A DNA stretch of 37,768 nt from Blautia sp. (GCA_023667395.1 JAMPAC010000001.1:386858-424625); one strand, 5' to 3'; shown: positions 16,143 to 25,075, numbered from the stretch's first letter. Notes: generated by a model not told the origin, from the letters alone. Program-made: numbers and translations.

Positions 16143-17003
16143 ATGGAACTGTGGTTTTCAGAGCCGCATACGCCGAATGTCAAATTGTCGATCCGGGTGG
16201 ACAGGCAGTTATACAGCGGGCAGAGCGAACTTCAGCAGATTGAGGTGTTCGAATCGCCGGAATTCGGACGGTTTCTGGTGCTGGACGGATATATCATGCT
16301 GACGGAGAAAGACGAGTTCATCTACCATGAGATGATCGTCCATGTGCCCATGGCGGTACATCCCAACGTGAAAAAGGTGCTTGTCATCGGCGCCGGGGAC
16401 GGCGGTGCGGTGAGGGAACTGGTGCGCTATCCGGAGATCGAGCGGATCGACCTAGTGGAGATCGATGAGGAAGTGATCAAGGTCAGCATGGATTACCTTC
16501 CCAGAGTGTCCTGCGAACTGCGCAATGAGAGGGTGAAGATCCATATTGAGGACGGCCTGAAATTTGTGCGCTCGAAAGAGGACGAATATGACCTTATCAT
16601 CGTAGATTCCACCGACCCCTTTGGACCCGGCGAGGGATTGTTTACCAAGGAATTCTATGGAAACTGTTATAAGGCGCTGAGGGAAGACGGCATCATGGTA
16701 AACCAGCACGAGAGCCCTTTTTACGAGACTGACGCCACGGCCTGTATGCGGGCCCACAAACGGATCGTGGAGAGTTTCCCCATCAGCCGCGTCTACCAGG
16801 CACATATCCCCACTTATCCGTCGGGGCACTGGCTGTTTGGTTTTGCTTCCAGGAAGTACCATCCGGTTCATGATATGGATGCGGAGCGATGGCTGGAGAG
16901 AGGGCTGGAGACGAAATATTACACGCCGAGACTTCATGCGGGAGCGTTCTGTCTGCCCGCTTATGTGGAGAAACTGCTGCGAAAAGTGGAAGTACATGGA
17001 TAA
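16143..17003 (+). CDS. speE: Spermidine synthase (aminopropyltransferase)
   Basis: The start at ATG 16143 follows AGGAGG by 8 bases and gives 286 aa. The protein has the aminopropyltransferase signatures: VFESPEFGRFLVLDGYIMLTEKDEFIYHEM, VLVIGAGDGGAVRELVRYP for decarboxy-SAM binding, VEIDEEVI, and the catalytic IVDSTDPFGPGEGLFTKEFY. The late YPSGHWLFGFAS segment is also typical. It would transfer the aminopropyl group made available by SpeD to putrescine, or possibly to agmatine, as known for some bacterial homologues. It lies 32 bases after the decarboxylase and 22 bases before the next gene. Confidence 0.93.
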   Translation: MELWFSEPHTPNVKLSIRVDRQLYSGQSELQQIEVFESPEFGRFLVLDGYIMLTEKDEFIYHEMIVHVPMAVHPNVKKVLVIGAGDGGAVRELVRYPEIERIDLVEIDEEVIKVSMDYLPRVSCELRNERVKIHIEDGLKFVRSKEDEYDLIIVDSTDPFGPGEGLFTKEFYGNCYKALREDGIMVNQHESPFYETDATACMRAHKRIVESFPISRVYQAHIPTYPSGHWLFGFASRKYHPVHDMDAERWLERGLETKYYTPRLHAGAFCLPAYVEKLLRKVEVHG

Positions 17004-17025
17004 ACGAACGAAAAGGAGAGGGAAA

Positions 17026-18288
17026 ATGGCTAAAATATTGATCGTTGGCTGCGGCGGCGTTGCCTCCGTGGCGATTCAGAAATGCGCGGGGAAAGCGGAC
17101 GTATTTTCGGAAATCTGTATTGCCAGCCGCACGGTGAGCAAGTGCGACGCGATGAAAGCGAAACTGGAAGAGCAGGGAACCGGAGCCGTGATCACTACCG
17201 CAGCCGTGAATGCGGATGATGTGGATGACCTGATCCGGCTGATCAAAAAGGAACAGCCCAGGGCAGTCTTGAACCTGGCGCTGCCCTACCAGGACCTGAC
17301 CATCATGGACGCCTGCCTTGCCTGCGGCGTGGATTATATCGACACTGCCAATTATGAGGCGGAAGATACGGAGGATCCCGAGTGGAGGGCGGTTTATGAG
17401 AAACGCTGCAAGGAGAAAGGATTTACGGCATATTTTGATTATTCCTGGCAGTGGGCGTATAAGGAACGTTTCGAAAAAGCGGGGATCACGGCGCTTTTGG
17501 GCAGCGGATTTGACCCCGGCGTGACCAGCGTGTTTTCGGCCTATGCGCTGAAGCACTATTTTGACGAGATCCACTATATTGATATCATGGACTGCAACGG
17601 CGGCGACCATGGTTACCCCTTTGCCACGAATTTTAATCCTGAGATCAATCTGCGGGAGGTTTCCGCCAACGGTTCCTATTGGGAGGACGGCCGCTGGGTG
17701 GAGACAAAACCCATGGAGATCAAACGGGAATATGATTTTGCCCAGGTGGGAAAGAAAGATATGTATCTGCTGCACCATGAGGAGATCGAATCGCTGGCGC
17801 AGAACATTCCCGGCATCAGGAGGATCCGGTTCTTCATGACGTTCGGGCAAAGTTACCTGACCCATATGAAATGCCTGGAAAATGTGGGTATGCTGCGTAC
17901 CGATCCGGTATGGTTTGACGGAAAGGAGATCGTGCCGATCCAGTTTTTGAAGGCGTTGCTGCCCGATCCCGCTTCCCTGGGTCCCCGCACGGTGGGCAAG
18001 ACCAACATCGGCTGCATCTTTACCGGCGTAAAGGACGGCAAAGAGAAGTCCGTTTATATTTACAATGTCTGCGATCATCAGGAGTGTTATCGGGAACTGG
18101 GCTCCCAGGCGATCTCCTACACCACGGGCGTTCCCGCAATGATCGGCGCCATGCTGGTGATGAATGGCGTCTGGAAGAAGCCCGGCGTGTTCAACGTGGA
18201 GGAATTCGACCCCGATCCCTTTATGGAGGCTTTGAACGAATACGGCCTGCCCTGGGTGGTGGAGGAGAATCCGGTATTGGTTGAGTAA
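17026..18288 (+). CDS. Carboxynorspermidine/carboxyspermidine dehydrogenase (saccharopine dehydrogenase family)
   Basis: ATG 17026 is preceded by AAAGGAGAGGG and gives 420 aa starting MAKILIVGCGGVASVAIQKC, a Rossmann nucleotide-binding motif. SRTVSKCDAM, NLALPYQDLTIMDACLACGVDYIDTANYE, LLGSGFDPGVTSVFSAYAL and DIMDCNGGDHGYPFATNFNPEINLREV match the CANSDH branch of saccharopine dehydrogenases. Known members condense aspartate semialdehyde with putrescine or diaminopropane using NADPH. The adjacent decarboxylase gene completes the pathway. Longer frames reading in from 16837 only reflect the absence of stops inside speE. Confidence 0.9.
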   Translation: MAKILIVGCGGVASVAIQKCAGKADVFSEICIASRTVSKCDAMKAKLEEQGTGAVITTAAVNADDVDDLIRLIKKEQPRAVLNLALPYQDLTIMDACLACGVDYIDTANYEAEDTEDPEWRAVYEKRCKEKGFTAYFDYSWQWAYKERFEKAGITALLGSGFDPGVTSVFSAYALKHYFDEIHYIDIMDCNGGDHGYPFATNFNPEINLREVSANGSYWEDGRWVETKPMEIKREYDFAQVGKKDMYLLHHEEIESLAQNIPGIRRIRFFMTFGQSYLTHMKCLENVGMLRTDPVWFDGKEIVPIQFLKALLPDPASLGPRTVGKTNIGCIFTGVKDGKEKSVYIYNVCDHQECYRELGSQAISYTTGVPAMIGAMLVMNGVWKKPGVFNVEEFDPDPFMEALNEYGLPWVVEENPVLVE

Positions 18289-18315
18289 AGGGAAAACAGG
18301 ATAAAGGGGACTGAT

Positions 18316-19476
18316 ATGACTTTTTCAGAACTGCCCACACCCTGCTATGTGGTGGACGAAGCGCTGATCAAAAAGAATCTGAATATTTTAAGGGGCGTGA
18401 TGGAGCGCACGGGAGCGCATATTCTGCTGGCGCAGAAAGCTTTTTCCATGTATGCGCTTTATCCCCTGATCGGGCAATATCTCCGGGGGGCTGCGGCCAG
18501 CGGCCTGTATGAGGCAAGGCTCTGCGCGGAAGAGATGGCAGCGCCCCTGGCGCGCCGGGGGATCAGGTGTGAGAACCATATTTTTTCCCCCGCCTATCGG
18601 GAAGCGGATTTTGCGGAGATCTTGGGTTACTGCGACCATATCGTCTTCAATTCCTGGAAGCAGGCGGAAACGTTTGGGGCAAGGGCGAAGGCGGCGGGAA
18701 AAAGTATCGGACTGCGCATTAATCCGGAGCGCTCCACACAGGAGGGACATGCCATTTACGATCCCTGTGCCCCCGGTTCCCGGCTGGGAGTGACGAAAGA
18801 GAACTTTGTAAGGGCGCGGGAAGAGCAGATATCCCTTTTGGACGGCCTGCATTTCCATACCCTCTGCGAGCAGGATTCGGATGCCCTTGAGATAACGCTG
18901 GACGCGGTGGAGGAAAAGTTTGGCGGATATCTTCCTCAAATGAAGTGGATCAATTTCGGCGGCGGGCATCATATCACCCGTGAGGGCTATGACATCCCCC
19001 GGCTGGAAAGATGCATACGGAGGATGCAGGAAAAATATGGCCTGGAGGTCTATCTGGAGCCCGGGGAAGCGGTAGCGCTGAACGCAGGGTTCCTGGTCAC
19101 CACCGTGCTGGAAACGCAGGAGGCGGACATGGGGATCGCCATACTGGATACCTCCGCAGCCTGCCATATGCCGGATGTGCTGGAGATGCCATACAGGCCG
19201 CCCCTGCAGGGGAGCGGAAGACCTGGGGAGAAGCCGTACCTTTACCGTCTGGGGGGACCCACCTGCCTGGCGGGGGATGTGATCGGGGCGTATGCCTTTG
19301 ATCAGCCTCTGCGGGAGGGAGACAGGCTGGTGTTTGAGGATATGGCGATCTACTCCATGGTGAAAAATAATACCTTTAACGGAATGCCCCTGCCTTCCAT
19401 CGTGCTGAAGCGGGACAACGGGAACTACAGTATGGTCAGACAGTTTGGTTACGAAGATTTTAAGAGCCGCCTGTAA
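18316..19476 (+). CDS. nspC: Carboxynorspermidine/carboxyspermidine decarboxylase
   Basis: The 386-aa product is an alanine-racemase-fold (fold type III) PLP decarboxylase of the NspC family. It begins LPTPCYVVDEALIKKNL and has the PLP lysine in ILLAQKAFSMYAL, ASGLYEARLCAEEM, LRINPERST, GLHFHTLCEQ, NFGGGHHITREGYD, YLEPGEAVALNAG and late LGGPTCLAGDVIGAY. It decarboxylates carboxynorspermidine or carboxyspermidine made by the preceding enzyme. It is the last gene of the operon and is followed within 20 bases by a terminator. GAAAGGGGA-type purines precede the ATG. Confidence 0.93.
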   Translation: MTFSELPTPCYVVDEALIKKNLNILRGVMERTGAHILLAQKAFSMYALYPLIGQYLRGAAASGLYEARLCAEEMAAPLARRGIRCENHIFSPAYREADFAEILGYCDHIVFNSWKQAETFGARAKAAGKSIGLRINPERSTQEGHAIYDPCAPGSRLGVTKENFVRAREEQISLLDGLHFHTLCEQDSDALEITLDAVEEKFGGYLPQMKWINFGGGHHITREGYDIPRLERCIRRMQEKYGLEVYLEPGEAVALNAGFLVTTVLETQEADMGIAILDTSAACHMPDVLEMPYRPPLQGSGRPGEKPYLYRLGGPTCLAGDVIGAYAFDQPLREGDRLVFEDMAIYSMVKNNTFNGMPLPSIVLKRDNGNYSMVRQFGYEDFKSRL

Positions 19477-19496
19477 GGCTTTTATATCCGTGTGAA

Positions 19497-19534
19497 AAAG
19501 TAAAGACCCCGGCAGCAGCCGGGGCTTTTACTTT
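19497..19534 (+). terminator. Terminator of the polyamine operon
   Basis: A 17-bp stem with one G-U and one mismatch (AAAGTAAAGACCCCGGC against GCCGGGGCTTTTACTTT, loop AGCA) lies 20 bases after nspC. A-rich 5' and T-rich 3' sides suit termination. The rest of the 257-base gap to rpiR holds only palindromes (ATGTAT/ATACAT at 19652-19668 and AATTTCTTAAGAAATT at 19713-19728). Confidence 0.75.
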
Positions 19535-19733
19535 CGATAGGGGGAATTGTGTTTGAAAGTATCTATAGGAACCTGATCATTCAGGATTGCTTTTAGTCGA
19601 AGCTGACAGAACCCTAACCTGTGTGTTAAAACTCAACAGCTCCTTTTGTTTATGTATTTATCATACATGGAAAATATGTCCAAAGTTTGACCGCGAACTA
19701 AAGGATTTATAAAATTTCTTAAGAAATTATTGT

Positions 19734-20591
19734 CTACAGCATTTTCTGTGTGATCGCCTCCGCAGTAGCGGAACGCGCATTGGCGCATACCTCGGGATTC
19801 CGCTGGCAGAAAAGATAAAAAAGGCACTCGATCAGGAAAAGCTGTCCCAGCTTGGCTGCCACGGAACCGGACTGGAGCGGGCTTTCATTATAACCGCAGA
19901 GCAGCACCACGTCCGCAAATTCAGTGGCTCGCGATTTGGGGAAATGGGTGACCAATATGACGGATACATGCTGCTTTCTGGCAGTGCGCATGACATCTTC
20001 CATATCCCTGGTGGAGCCGGAATAGGAGAAATACAGGATGACGTCCCGCTTGGATGCCAGCGCGATGCTCATGACCTGCATGTGGGAATCCTCAATATGT
20101 ACAAACCGGGACGTGGCGGTGGAGAACCGCGCCCAGGCTTCCATGGCCATGACCATGCTGCCACCCTGCCCGAAACAGAATACTCTTTCCGCAGAAGAAA
20201 GAAGATCAACCGCCCGGGAGATCTCATCCTCATCCAACAGTTCCATGGTTTCATTCAGGGAAAGAATGTTTGCGGCATGTAATTTGTTGAAAATGGTGTT
20301 TGCAGTATCCTCGGAGGTAATGGTATCGGAGGATTCCAGTGGCTCGCCCATATCTGTGACATAAGATGCTTTCGCCAGCGCCAGTTTCAGGTCATTGTAT
20401 CCTGACAGGCCCAGGCAGCGGCAGAAGCGTGTGATGGATGCCTCCGACACGCCGCTGTTCTCCGCCAGGTTGGAGATGGAAAGATATTGTGTATCATGGG
20501 TATTGGAAAAGATGTAGTCCGCCAGCTTTTTACCGGCGCGGGTAAGGGTATGGTATTCCTCCGTGATCTGTTCTAAAATGTTTGCTGCCAA
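19734..20591 (-). CDS. MurR/RpiR family transcriptional regulator
   Basis: The 285-aa protein has an N-terminal HTH (LADYIFSNTHDTQYLSISNLAENSGVSEASITRFCRCLGLSGYNDLKLAL) and a C-terminal SIS sugar-isomerase fold (AERVFCFGQGGSMVMAMEAWARFS, ILYFSYSGSTRDMEDVMRTARKQHVSVILVTHFPKS). Such regulators bind phosphosugars. The neighbouring nan and nag genes suggest ManNAc-6-P, GlcNAc-6-P or GlcN-6-P as effector. The start is TTG 20591, with AGGAGGT at 6-7 bases. It is the last gene of the leftward operon, 16 bases after the ROK kinase gene, and is the natural candidate to act at the palindrome at 23602. Confidence 0.9.
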   Translation of the reverse strand: MAANILEQITEEYHTLTRAGKKLADYIFSNTHDTQYLSISNLAENSGVSEASITRFCRCLGLSGYNDLKLALAKASYVTDMGEPLESSDTITSEDTANTIFNKLHAANILSLNETMELLDEDEISRAVDLLSSAERVFCFGQGGSMVMAMEAWARFSTATSRFVHIEDSHMQVMSIALASKRDVILYFSYSGSTRDMEDVMRTARKQHVSVILVTHFPKSRATEFADVVLLCGYNESPLQSGSVAAKLGQLFLIECLFYLFCQRNPEVCANARSATAEAITQKML

Positions 20592-20607
20592 ATCAGTACC
20601 TCCTTTG

Positions 20608-21480
20608 TTATAATACGGCGGCGCCCAGCATACCGGCGCGATTGCCTAATTGAGCCTTTTCTATTTTCACGTCATGAAAGGCAGGTATCAGATTTTGATA
20701 AAGCTTTTCCCGGATCTTATCCAGCACATAGGTCTGCTCCATGACCCCGCCGCCCAGGATGACGCAGGCGGGATCCATCATGTGGACAATGGTGATCAGG
20801 CCGTAAACAATCTCCATGATCCACTGATCCACCACAAGCTTCACGTCGGGTTCATCCAGCCGCGCAAAGATCGCACGGCCGTTTGAAAGGGAGGGATCCA
20901 GTTCCATGGCCTTGCGAACCAGCGCGGTGGTGGAGGCATATTTTTCATAGCAGCCGGAAAACAGGCTCTGTTTCGGGTCGCGCTGTTCGGGATGGGTGAC
21001 GATGGCGCCGAACACGCCGGCGGAGAAACCGTTCCCGGAGTAGAGTTTCCCATCTGTAAAAATAGCGCCTCCCACGCCCGTTCCGTAAGTGAGGCAGACA
21101 AAATGATCGATCCCTCTTCCGGCGCCGAAAGCGGCCTCGCCCAAGGCCGCCGCATGAACGTCATTTTCCACGGCGGCGGGAACATGGAATTCCTGCTCCA
21201 TGATGTCTTTCAGCATGGTGCCGGTGTAGCCGGGCAGGTTTTCGTTGGCGTAGATGATCTTACCCTGGCGGGGATCCACCTGCCCGGCGGTGCTGATGCC
21301 GATGCGCTGGAAAGGGAAGTGCTTCCGGTAATCCGCAATCAACTCTTTGGCGCGGTTGACCACATGGACGCTCCCCATGCTTGCCTGGGTGGGTATTTCC
21401 CGGATTTCGGAAAGATTTCCCTCCGTGTACAGACCGGATTTGATCGCAGTGCCGCCGATGTCAAGAACCATGGTTGTCAT
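20608..21480 (-). CDS. nanK: ROK family kinase, probable N-acetylmannosamine kinase
   Basis: ATG 21480 has GGAGGG at 5 bases and gives 290 aa. MTTMVLDIGGTAIKSGLYTE is the phosphate-binding loop of ROK kinases. ENDVHAAALGEAAFGAGRG carries the catalytic aspartate, FVCLTYGTGVGGAIFTDGKLY the second phosphate loop, and ACVILGGGVMEQ the adenosine region. The usual zinc cluster of ROK proteins (CxCGxxGC) is reduced to FSGCYEKYAS. In this nan/nag cluster, phosphorylation of ManNAc released by NanA is the expected role, because NanE needs ManNAc-6-P. GlcNAc or glucose kinase activity cannot be excluded from sequence. Confidence 0.85.
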   Translation of the reverse strand: MTTMVLDIGGTAIKSGLYTEGNLSEIREIPTQASMGSVHVVNRAKELIADYRKHFPFQRIGISTAGQVDPRQGKIIYANENLPGYTGTMLKDIMEQEFHVPAAVENDVHAAALGEAAFGAGRGIDHFVCLTYGTGVGGAIFTDGKLYSGNGFSAGVFGAIVTHPEQRDPKQSLFSGCYEKYASTTALVRKAMELDPSLSNGRAIFARLDEPDVKLVVDQWIMEIVYGLITIVHMMDPACVILGGGVMEQTYVLDKIREKLYQNLIPAFHDVKIEKAQLGNRAGMLGAAVL

Positions 21481-21571
21481 ATATTCCCTCCGTTCTGGTG
21501 CAGATTTGAAGTTCTGCTTCCGTTGCCGTTCACAGACAGATGTTTTGGCACAATTGCTGTGAACAATGATT

Positions 21572-22735
21572 TTATGTCTCTGTTGTCGCAAAACGGACCA
21601 TTTCCGAACGATGAAAGACCTGCTTCAGTTCCAGACCCTGGTTCAGGATCGCCACATTGGCATATTTCCCGGGGGCAAGGCTTCCGTAATCGCGATAAAT
21701 GCCAATGGCTTTCGCGGGATTGACGGCGGCGCATTTCACTGCGCTGGCAAGAGGGATCCCCATATCGCGAACCACAATGCGGACACATCCCATGAGATCC
21801 GTCACGGAACCTGCGATGGTGCCGTCCGCCAAAACAGCCAGGTTTCCCCTGACGGTGACGGTCTGTCCTCCCAGTTCGTACTGGCCGTCGCTGAGCCCCG
21901 TCGCCCGCAGGCTGTCGCTGATCAGGATGATCCTGTCGTCGCCGAATATCTTAAAAGTGGTCCGCACCACAGCCGGATGAACATGGACGCCGTCGCAGAT
22001 CAGTTCCGCCATACAGTGACTGCTGTCGGCGGCGGCGCCGATGGGACCGGGGGCGCGGTGGCTGAAAGGCATCATGGCGTTGTAGGTGTGGGTAAGCTGG
22101 GAAGCGCCGCAGGCGAGGGCTTCCCTGGCGGTATCATAGTCGGCGGCGGTATGGGCAAGGGAGATATTGACGCTGCCACTGTTCTCCCGGATGAAGTCCA
22201 TGGCGCCCTCTGTCTCAGGAGCCACTGTGACCGTTCGGATCATATTGCCGGAGATCTGCTGGAGCCGTTTCAGCATTTCCGTATCCGCAGGGTGGATGTA
22301 CTTCTCGTTCTGCGCGCCCTTTTTAGCGGGGCTGATAAAGGGTCCCTCCATGTACAGGCCGCAGAGATCCGCGCCGTCCGCGCAGGAGAAATCCCTGGCG
22401 GCCCGGCAGATCCCGGACAGCACCTCCTCCGGCATGGTCAGGGTGGCGGGAGTGATGGAAGTCACGCCCCGGCGCAGCTGGTATCGGGCAATGACGCGGA
22501 AAGCCTCCTCTGTGCCGTCACAGCAGTCGTTTCCCATGCAGCCGTGAAAATGGATGTCCGTCAGTCCCGGGATCACATAACAGCCTTCTGCGTCCGTCAG
22601 GGATTCTTCCCCCTCTGTGGAAAGCCAGGTTTCCTCCGATACGATCCTGTCGTCGCAGAAATAGACCGCTGCGGGCTCGAAAGCGCCCTCCTCCCGAAAT
22701 ACGAGACCGTTTATGATTTTATGTTTTTTTGTCAT
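21572..22735 (-). CDS. nagA: N-acetylglucosamine-6-phosphate deacetylase
   Basis: ATG 22735 follows GGAGG and gives 387 aa of the amidohydrolase superfamily. Landmarks are VIPGLTDIHFHGCMGNDCCDG (metal site), LYMEGPFISPAKKGAQNEKYI, SLAHTAADYDTAREALACGASQLTHTYNAMMPFSHRAPG, CDGVHVHP and ILISDSLRATGLSDGQYELGG with the catalytic aspartate. It removes acetate from GlcNAc-6-P produced by NanE to give GlcN-6-P for NagB. The gene lies 25 bases after nagB, so the two are one operon. Confidence 0.94.
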   Translation of the reverse strand: MTKKHKIINGLVFREEGAFEPAAVYFCDDRIVSEETWLSTEGEESLTDAEGCYVIPGLTDIHFHGCMGNDCCDGTEEAFRVIARYQLRRGVTSITPATLTMPEEVLSGICRAARDFSCADGADLCGLYMEGPFISPAKKGAQNEKYIHPADTEMLKRLQQISGNMIRTVTVAPETEGAMDFIRENSGSVNISLAHTAADYDTAREALACGASQLTHTYNAMMPFSHRAPGPIGAAADSSHCMAELICDGVHVHPAVVRTTFKIFGDDRIILISDSLRATGLSDGQYELGGQTVTVRGNLAVLADGTIAGSVTDLMGCVRIVVRDMGIPLASAVKCAAVNPAKAIGIYRDYGSLAPGKYANVAILNQGLELKQVFHRSEMVRFATTET

Positions 22736-22760
22736 TTTAATCCTCCATACCTTTCTATGG

Positions 22761-23486
22761 CTACAGCAGGGAAAGCGCCGCCTCGTCAGCCACAAGGATC
22801 ACATTGTCATGGAACTGCAGGATGGAAGCGGGCACCTTGGGCGTAACGGGGCCAAAGAAAGCCTTTTTCACGGTCTCGGCTTTATCTGCGCCGGAGACTA
22901 CCATCAGGATCCTGCGGGCGGACATAATCGTCCCGACGCCCATGGTGTACGCCTGGCGGGGAACGGCTTCCTCAGACGCAAAGAACCGGCGGTTTGCCTG
23001 GATGGTCTGGTCGGTCAGGGTGACGCAGTGGGTATCTTTCTCAAAGAAATCGTTCGGTTCATTAAAGCCGATGTGGCCGTTGTGCCCGAGGCCGAGAAGC
23101 TGGATATCCACTTTTCCCACGGAAGCCAGGACTTCCTCATATTTCCGGCAGGCGGCGTCGCTGTCGGGCTCTGTCCCGTCCGGAAGATAAGTCCTGTTCA
23201 GATCGATGTTTACTTTCTGAAACAGATTTTCATGCATAAAATAGTAATAGCTCTGGGGGTCTTCCCTGGACAGTCCCTTGTATTCGTCCAGATTTACCGT
23301 GGTAACCTGCGAGAAATCCAAGTCTCCCCTGCGGCATTGCTCTGCAAGCTGACCGTAAAGACCCAGGGGAGTGGAGCCGGTGGCCAGCCCTAACACACAG
23401 TCGGGCTTTAAAGTAATCTGGGCGGAGATAATGTTCGCCGCCTTGCGGCTCATATCGTCATAATCTTTTGTTTTGTAAATTTTCAT
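22761..23486 (-). CDS. nagB: Glucosamine-6-phosphate deaminase
   Basis: The 241-aa enzyme has every family motif: CVLGLATGSTPLGLYGQLAE, VTTVNLDEYKGL (catalytic aspartate), LLGLGHNGHIGFNEPNDFF (catalytic histidine/glutamate) and a C-terminal VSGADKAETVKKAFFG. It converts GlcN-6-P to fructose-6-P and ammonia, feeding glycolysis. It is the first gene of the leftward operon, with its promoter at 23537-23565 and a leader of about 45 bases. Confidence 0.95.
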   Translation of the reverse strand: MKIYKTKDYDDMSRKAANIISAQITLKPDCVLGLATGSTPLGLYGQLAEQCRRGDLDFSQVTTVNLDEYKGLSREDPQSYYYFMHENLFQKVNIDLNRTYLPDGTEPDSDAACRKYEEVLASVGKVDIQLLGLGHNGHIGFNEPNDFFEKDTHCVTLTDQTIQANRRFFASEEAVPRQAYTMGVGTIMSARRILMVVSGADKAETVKKAFFGPVTPKVPASILQFHDNVILVADEAALSLL

Positions 23487-23536
23487 AATTTACCTGCCTT
23501 TCCGCCGCATAAGCAGCATATAATTCATGTAAGACC

Positions 23537-23565
23537 AGTATATCAGATGTTTCCATATCTTTCAA
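23537..23565 (-). promoter_or_regulatory. Promoter of nagB-nagA-nanK-rpiR
   Basis: On the minus strand, TTGAAA (23560-23565), a 17-base spacer and TATACT (23537-23542) form a near-consensus promoter. Transcription would start near 23530. Confidence 0.75.
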
Positions 23566-23601
23566 TTAAAAATGTCAAAAATTTTCACATAAAATAAGAA
23601 A

Positions 23602-23616
23602 TGAAAATATTTTTCA
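23602..23616. promoter_or_regulatory. Palindromic operator candidate in the nan/nag divergent region
   Basis: TGAAAATATTTTTCA is an inverted repeat (TGAAAA/TTTTCA with a 3-base centre) placed between the two divergent promoters, 8 bases before the -35 of the rightward one. ATTTTCA at 23581-23587 repeats half of it. Position and symmetry suit binding by the RpiR-family protein encoded in the same locus. Confidence 0.55.
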
Positions 23617-23624
23617 AAAATCTA

Positions 23625-23653
23625 TTGACAAACGCTGTCTGCGAACTTACAAT
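23625..23653 (+). promoter_or_regulatory. Promoter of the sialic acid uptake and catabolism operon
   Basis: Consensus TTGACA (23625-23630), a 17-base spacer and TACAAT (23648-23653) make a strong sigma-A promoter, about 65 bases before the binding-protein start. Confidence 0.85.
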
Positions 23654-23725
23654 GAAATTACAAAGCAACACAGAACCACATAATATCAACGATCATTGAG
23701 ATCATATCAAGAAGGAGGGCTTATT

Positions 23726-25075
23726 ATGAAGAAGCGTAAATTCATGGCAATGGCTTTGAGCTGTCTTATGGCGCTTTCCGCTGTGGGCTGCGGAGGCGAC
23801 GGAAACGCATCCGGCTCCAGTGCGGGCGCCAATGACAACAGTGCGGCTGCCAATAACAGCAGCGCGGCTGCCACGAACCAGGATTCTGCTTCCACAGCAG
23901 AGGGGGCGGAGATCACCCTGTGGACCTACCCCATCGGTAACTGGGGAGATTCCGCTACAGTGGACACCATGATCGCCAACTTTAACGCAGTGCATCCCGA
24001 GATTAAGGTGACAGTGGAATATCTGGATTATTCCAACGGTGACGATCAGGTCAACACCGCCATCGAAGGAAATCAGGCGCCGGATATCGTTCTGGAAGGA
24101 CCGGAGCGTCTGGTTGCCAACTGGGGAGCAAAGGGACTGATGGTAGACCTTGCGGACCTGTGGACGGACGAGGCAAAGGGCGCTATCTATGAATCCGTAG
24201 AGAGTGCATGCAAAGGCAGCGACGGCGTGTATTACGAGTATCCCCTGTGCATGACAGCACATACCATGGCAATCAACAGGGACGTCTTCGAGGCAGCGGA
24301 CGCATTACAGTACTTAGACGAAGAGAACGGCACATGGACAACGGATAACTTTATCAAGGCGGTTGAGGCAGTTTACGCAAGCGGCCAGACGAATGTAGGC
24401 GCTGTGTACTGCAACGGACAGGGCGGCGACCAGGGAACACGTGCGCTGGTAAACAACCTGTATGGCGGAACTTTCACCAATGCGGAGCATACAGAGTACA
24501 CCGCTAACAGTGAAGAGAACATCAAGGCTCTGCAGCTGCTTCTGGATATGGACGGCATCAATTATGACGCATCCATCGTAGGCGGCGACGAGATCAACAT
24601 GTTCTGCAACGGTACGCTGGCAATGGCATTCTGCTGGAACGTGTCCCAGGAGAAGAACAACCTGGATAAGATCCAGTTTGACGTACTTCCCATGGCATTC
24701 CCCTCCAACGGCGACCCGAAGCTTTGCGGCGGTATCTGGGGATTTGGTATCTTTGATAACGGCGATGCGGCTAAGATTGCGGCAGCCAAGACCTTTATCG
24801 ACTTTATGTCAAATGACGAGAAGCAGGCAGTGGAGAGCGTAAAGGCTTCCAACTACTGGCCCGTAAAAGACCTGGGCAACATTTATGAAGGCGATGACCT
24901 GATGACCGAGTATGCGAAGTTTGTTCCCTACATGGGCGATTACTACCAGGTAGTAGGCGGCTGGGCAGAAGCCCGCACCGCATGGTGGAACATGCTGCAA
25001 CAGATCGGCGCAGGCGCGGACATAAAGACTGCAGTAGAAGAATTCGTAACCACATCTAACGCGGCAGCAAAGTAA
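23726..25075 (+). CDS. Sugar ABC transporter substrate-binding lipoprotein
   Basis: ATG 23726, after AAGGAGG, gives 449 aa. The N-terminus MKKRKFMAMALSCLMALSAV ends in a lipobox with cysteine 22 (AVGC), so the protein is lipid-anchored outside the membrane. A Ser/Ala/Asn-rich linker runs to about residue 60, then a CUT1-type binding fold begins EITLWTYPIGNWGDSATVDTM, with APDIVLEGPERLVANWGAKGLMVDLADL and GTLAMAFCWNVSQEK later. As first gene of the nan operon, sialic acid or a related amino sugar is the likely ligand. Solute specificity cannot be read from sequence. Confidence 0.9.
   Translation: MKKRKFMAMALSCLMALSAVGCGGDGNASGSSAGANDNSAAANNSSAAATNQDSASTAEGAEITLWTYPIGNWGDSATVDTMIANFNAVHPEIKVTVEYLDYSNGDDQVNTAIEGNQAPDIVLEGPERLVANWGAKGLMVDLADLWTDEAKGAIYESVESACKGSDGVYYEYPLCMTAHTMAINRDVFEAADALQYLDEENGTWTTDNFIKAVEAVYASGQTNVGAVYCNGQGGDQGTRALVNNLYGGTFTNAEHTEYTANSEENIKALQLLLDMDGINYDASIVGGDEINMFCNGTLAMAFCWNVSQEKNNLDKIQFDVLPMAFPSNGDPKLCGGIWGFGIFDNGDAAKIAAAKTFIDFMSNDEKQAVESVKASNYWPVKDLGNIYEGDDLMTEYAKFVPYMGDYYQVVGGWAEARTAWWNMLQQIGAGADIKTAVEEFVTTSNAAAK

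Noticed and set aside
16783-18078. 431-codon antisense frame opposite speE and the CANSDH gene
   Set aside because: Shadow of conserved sense genes, with no start signal.
23625-23653. Catabolite repression (cre) site over the nan promoter
   Set aside because: TTGACAAACGCTGTCT looks similar but the spacing of conserved TG and CG bases does not fit the cre consensus.
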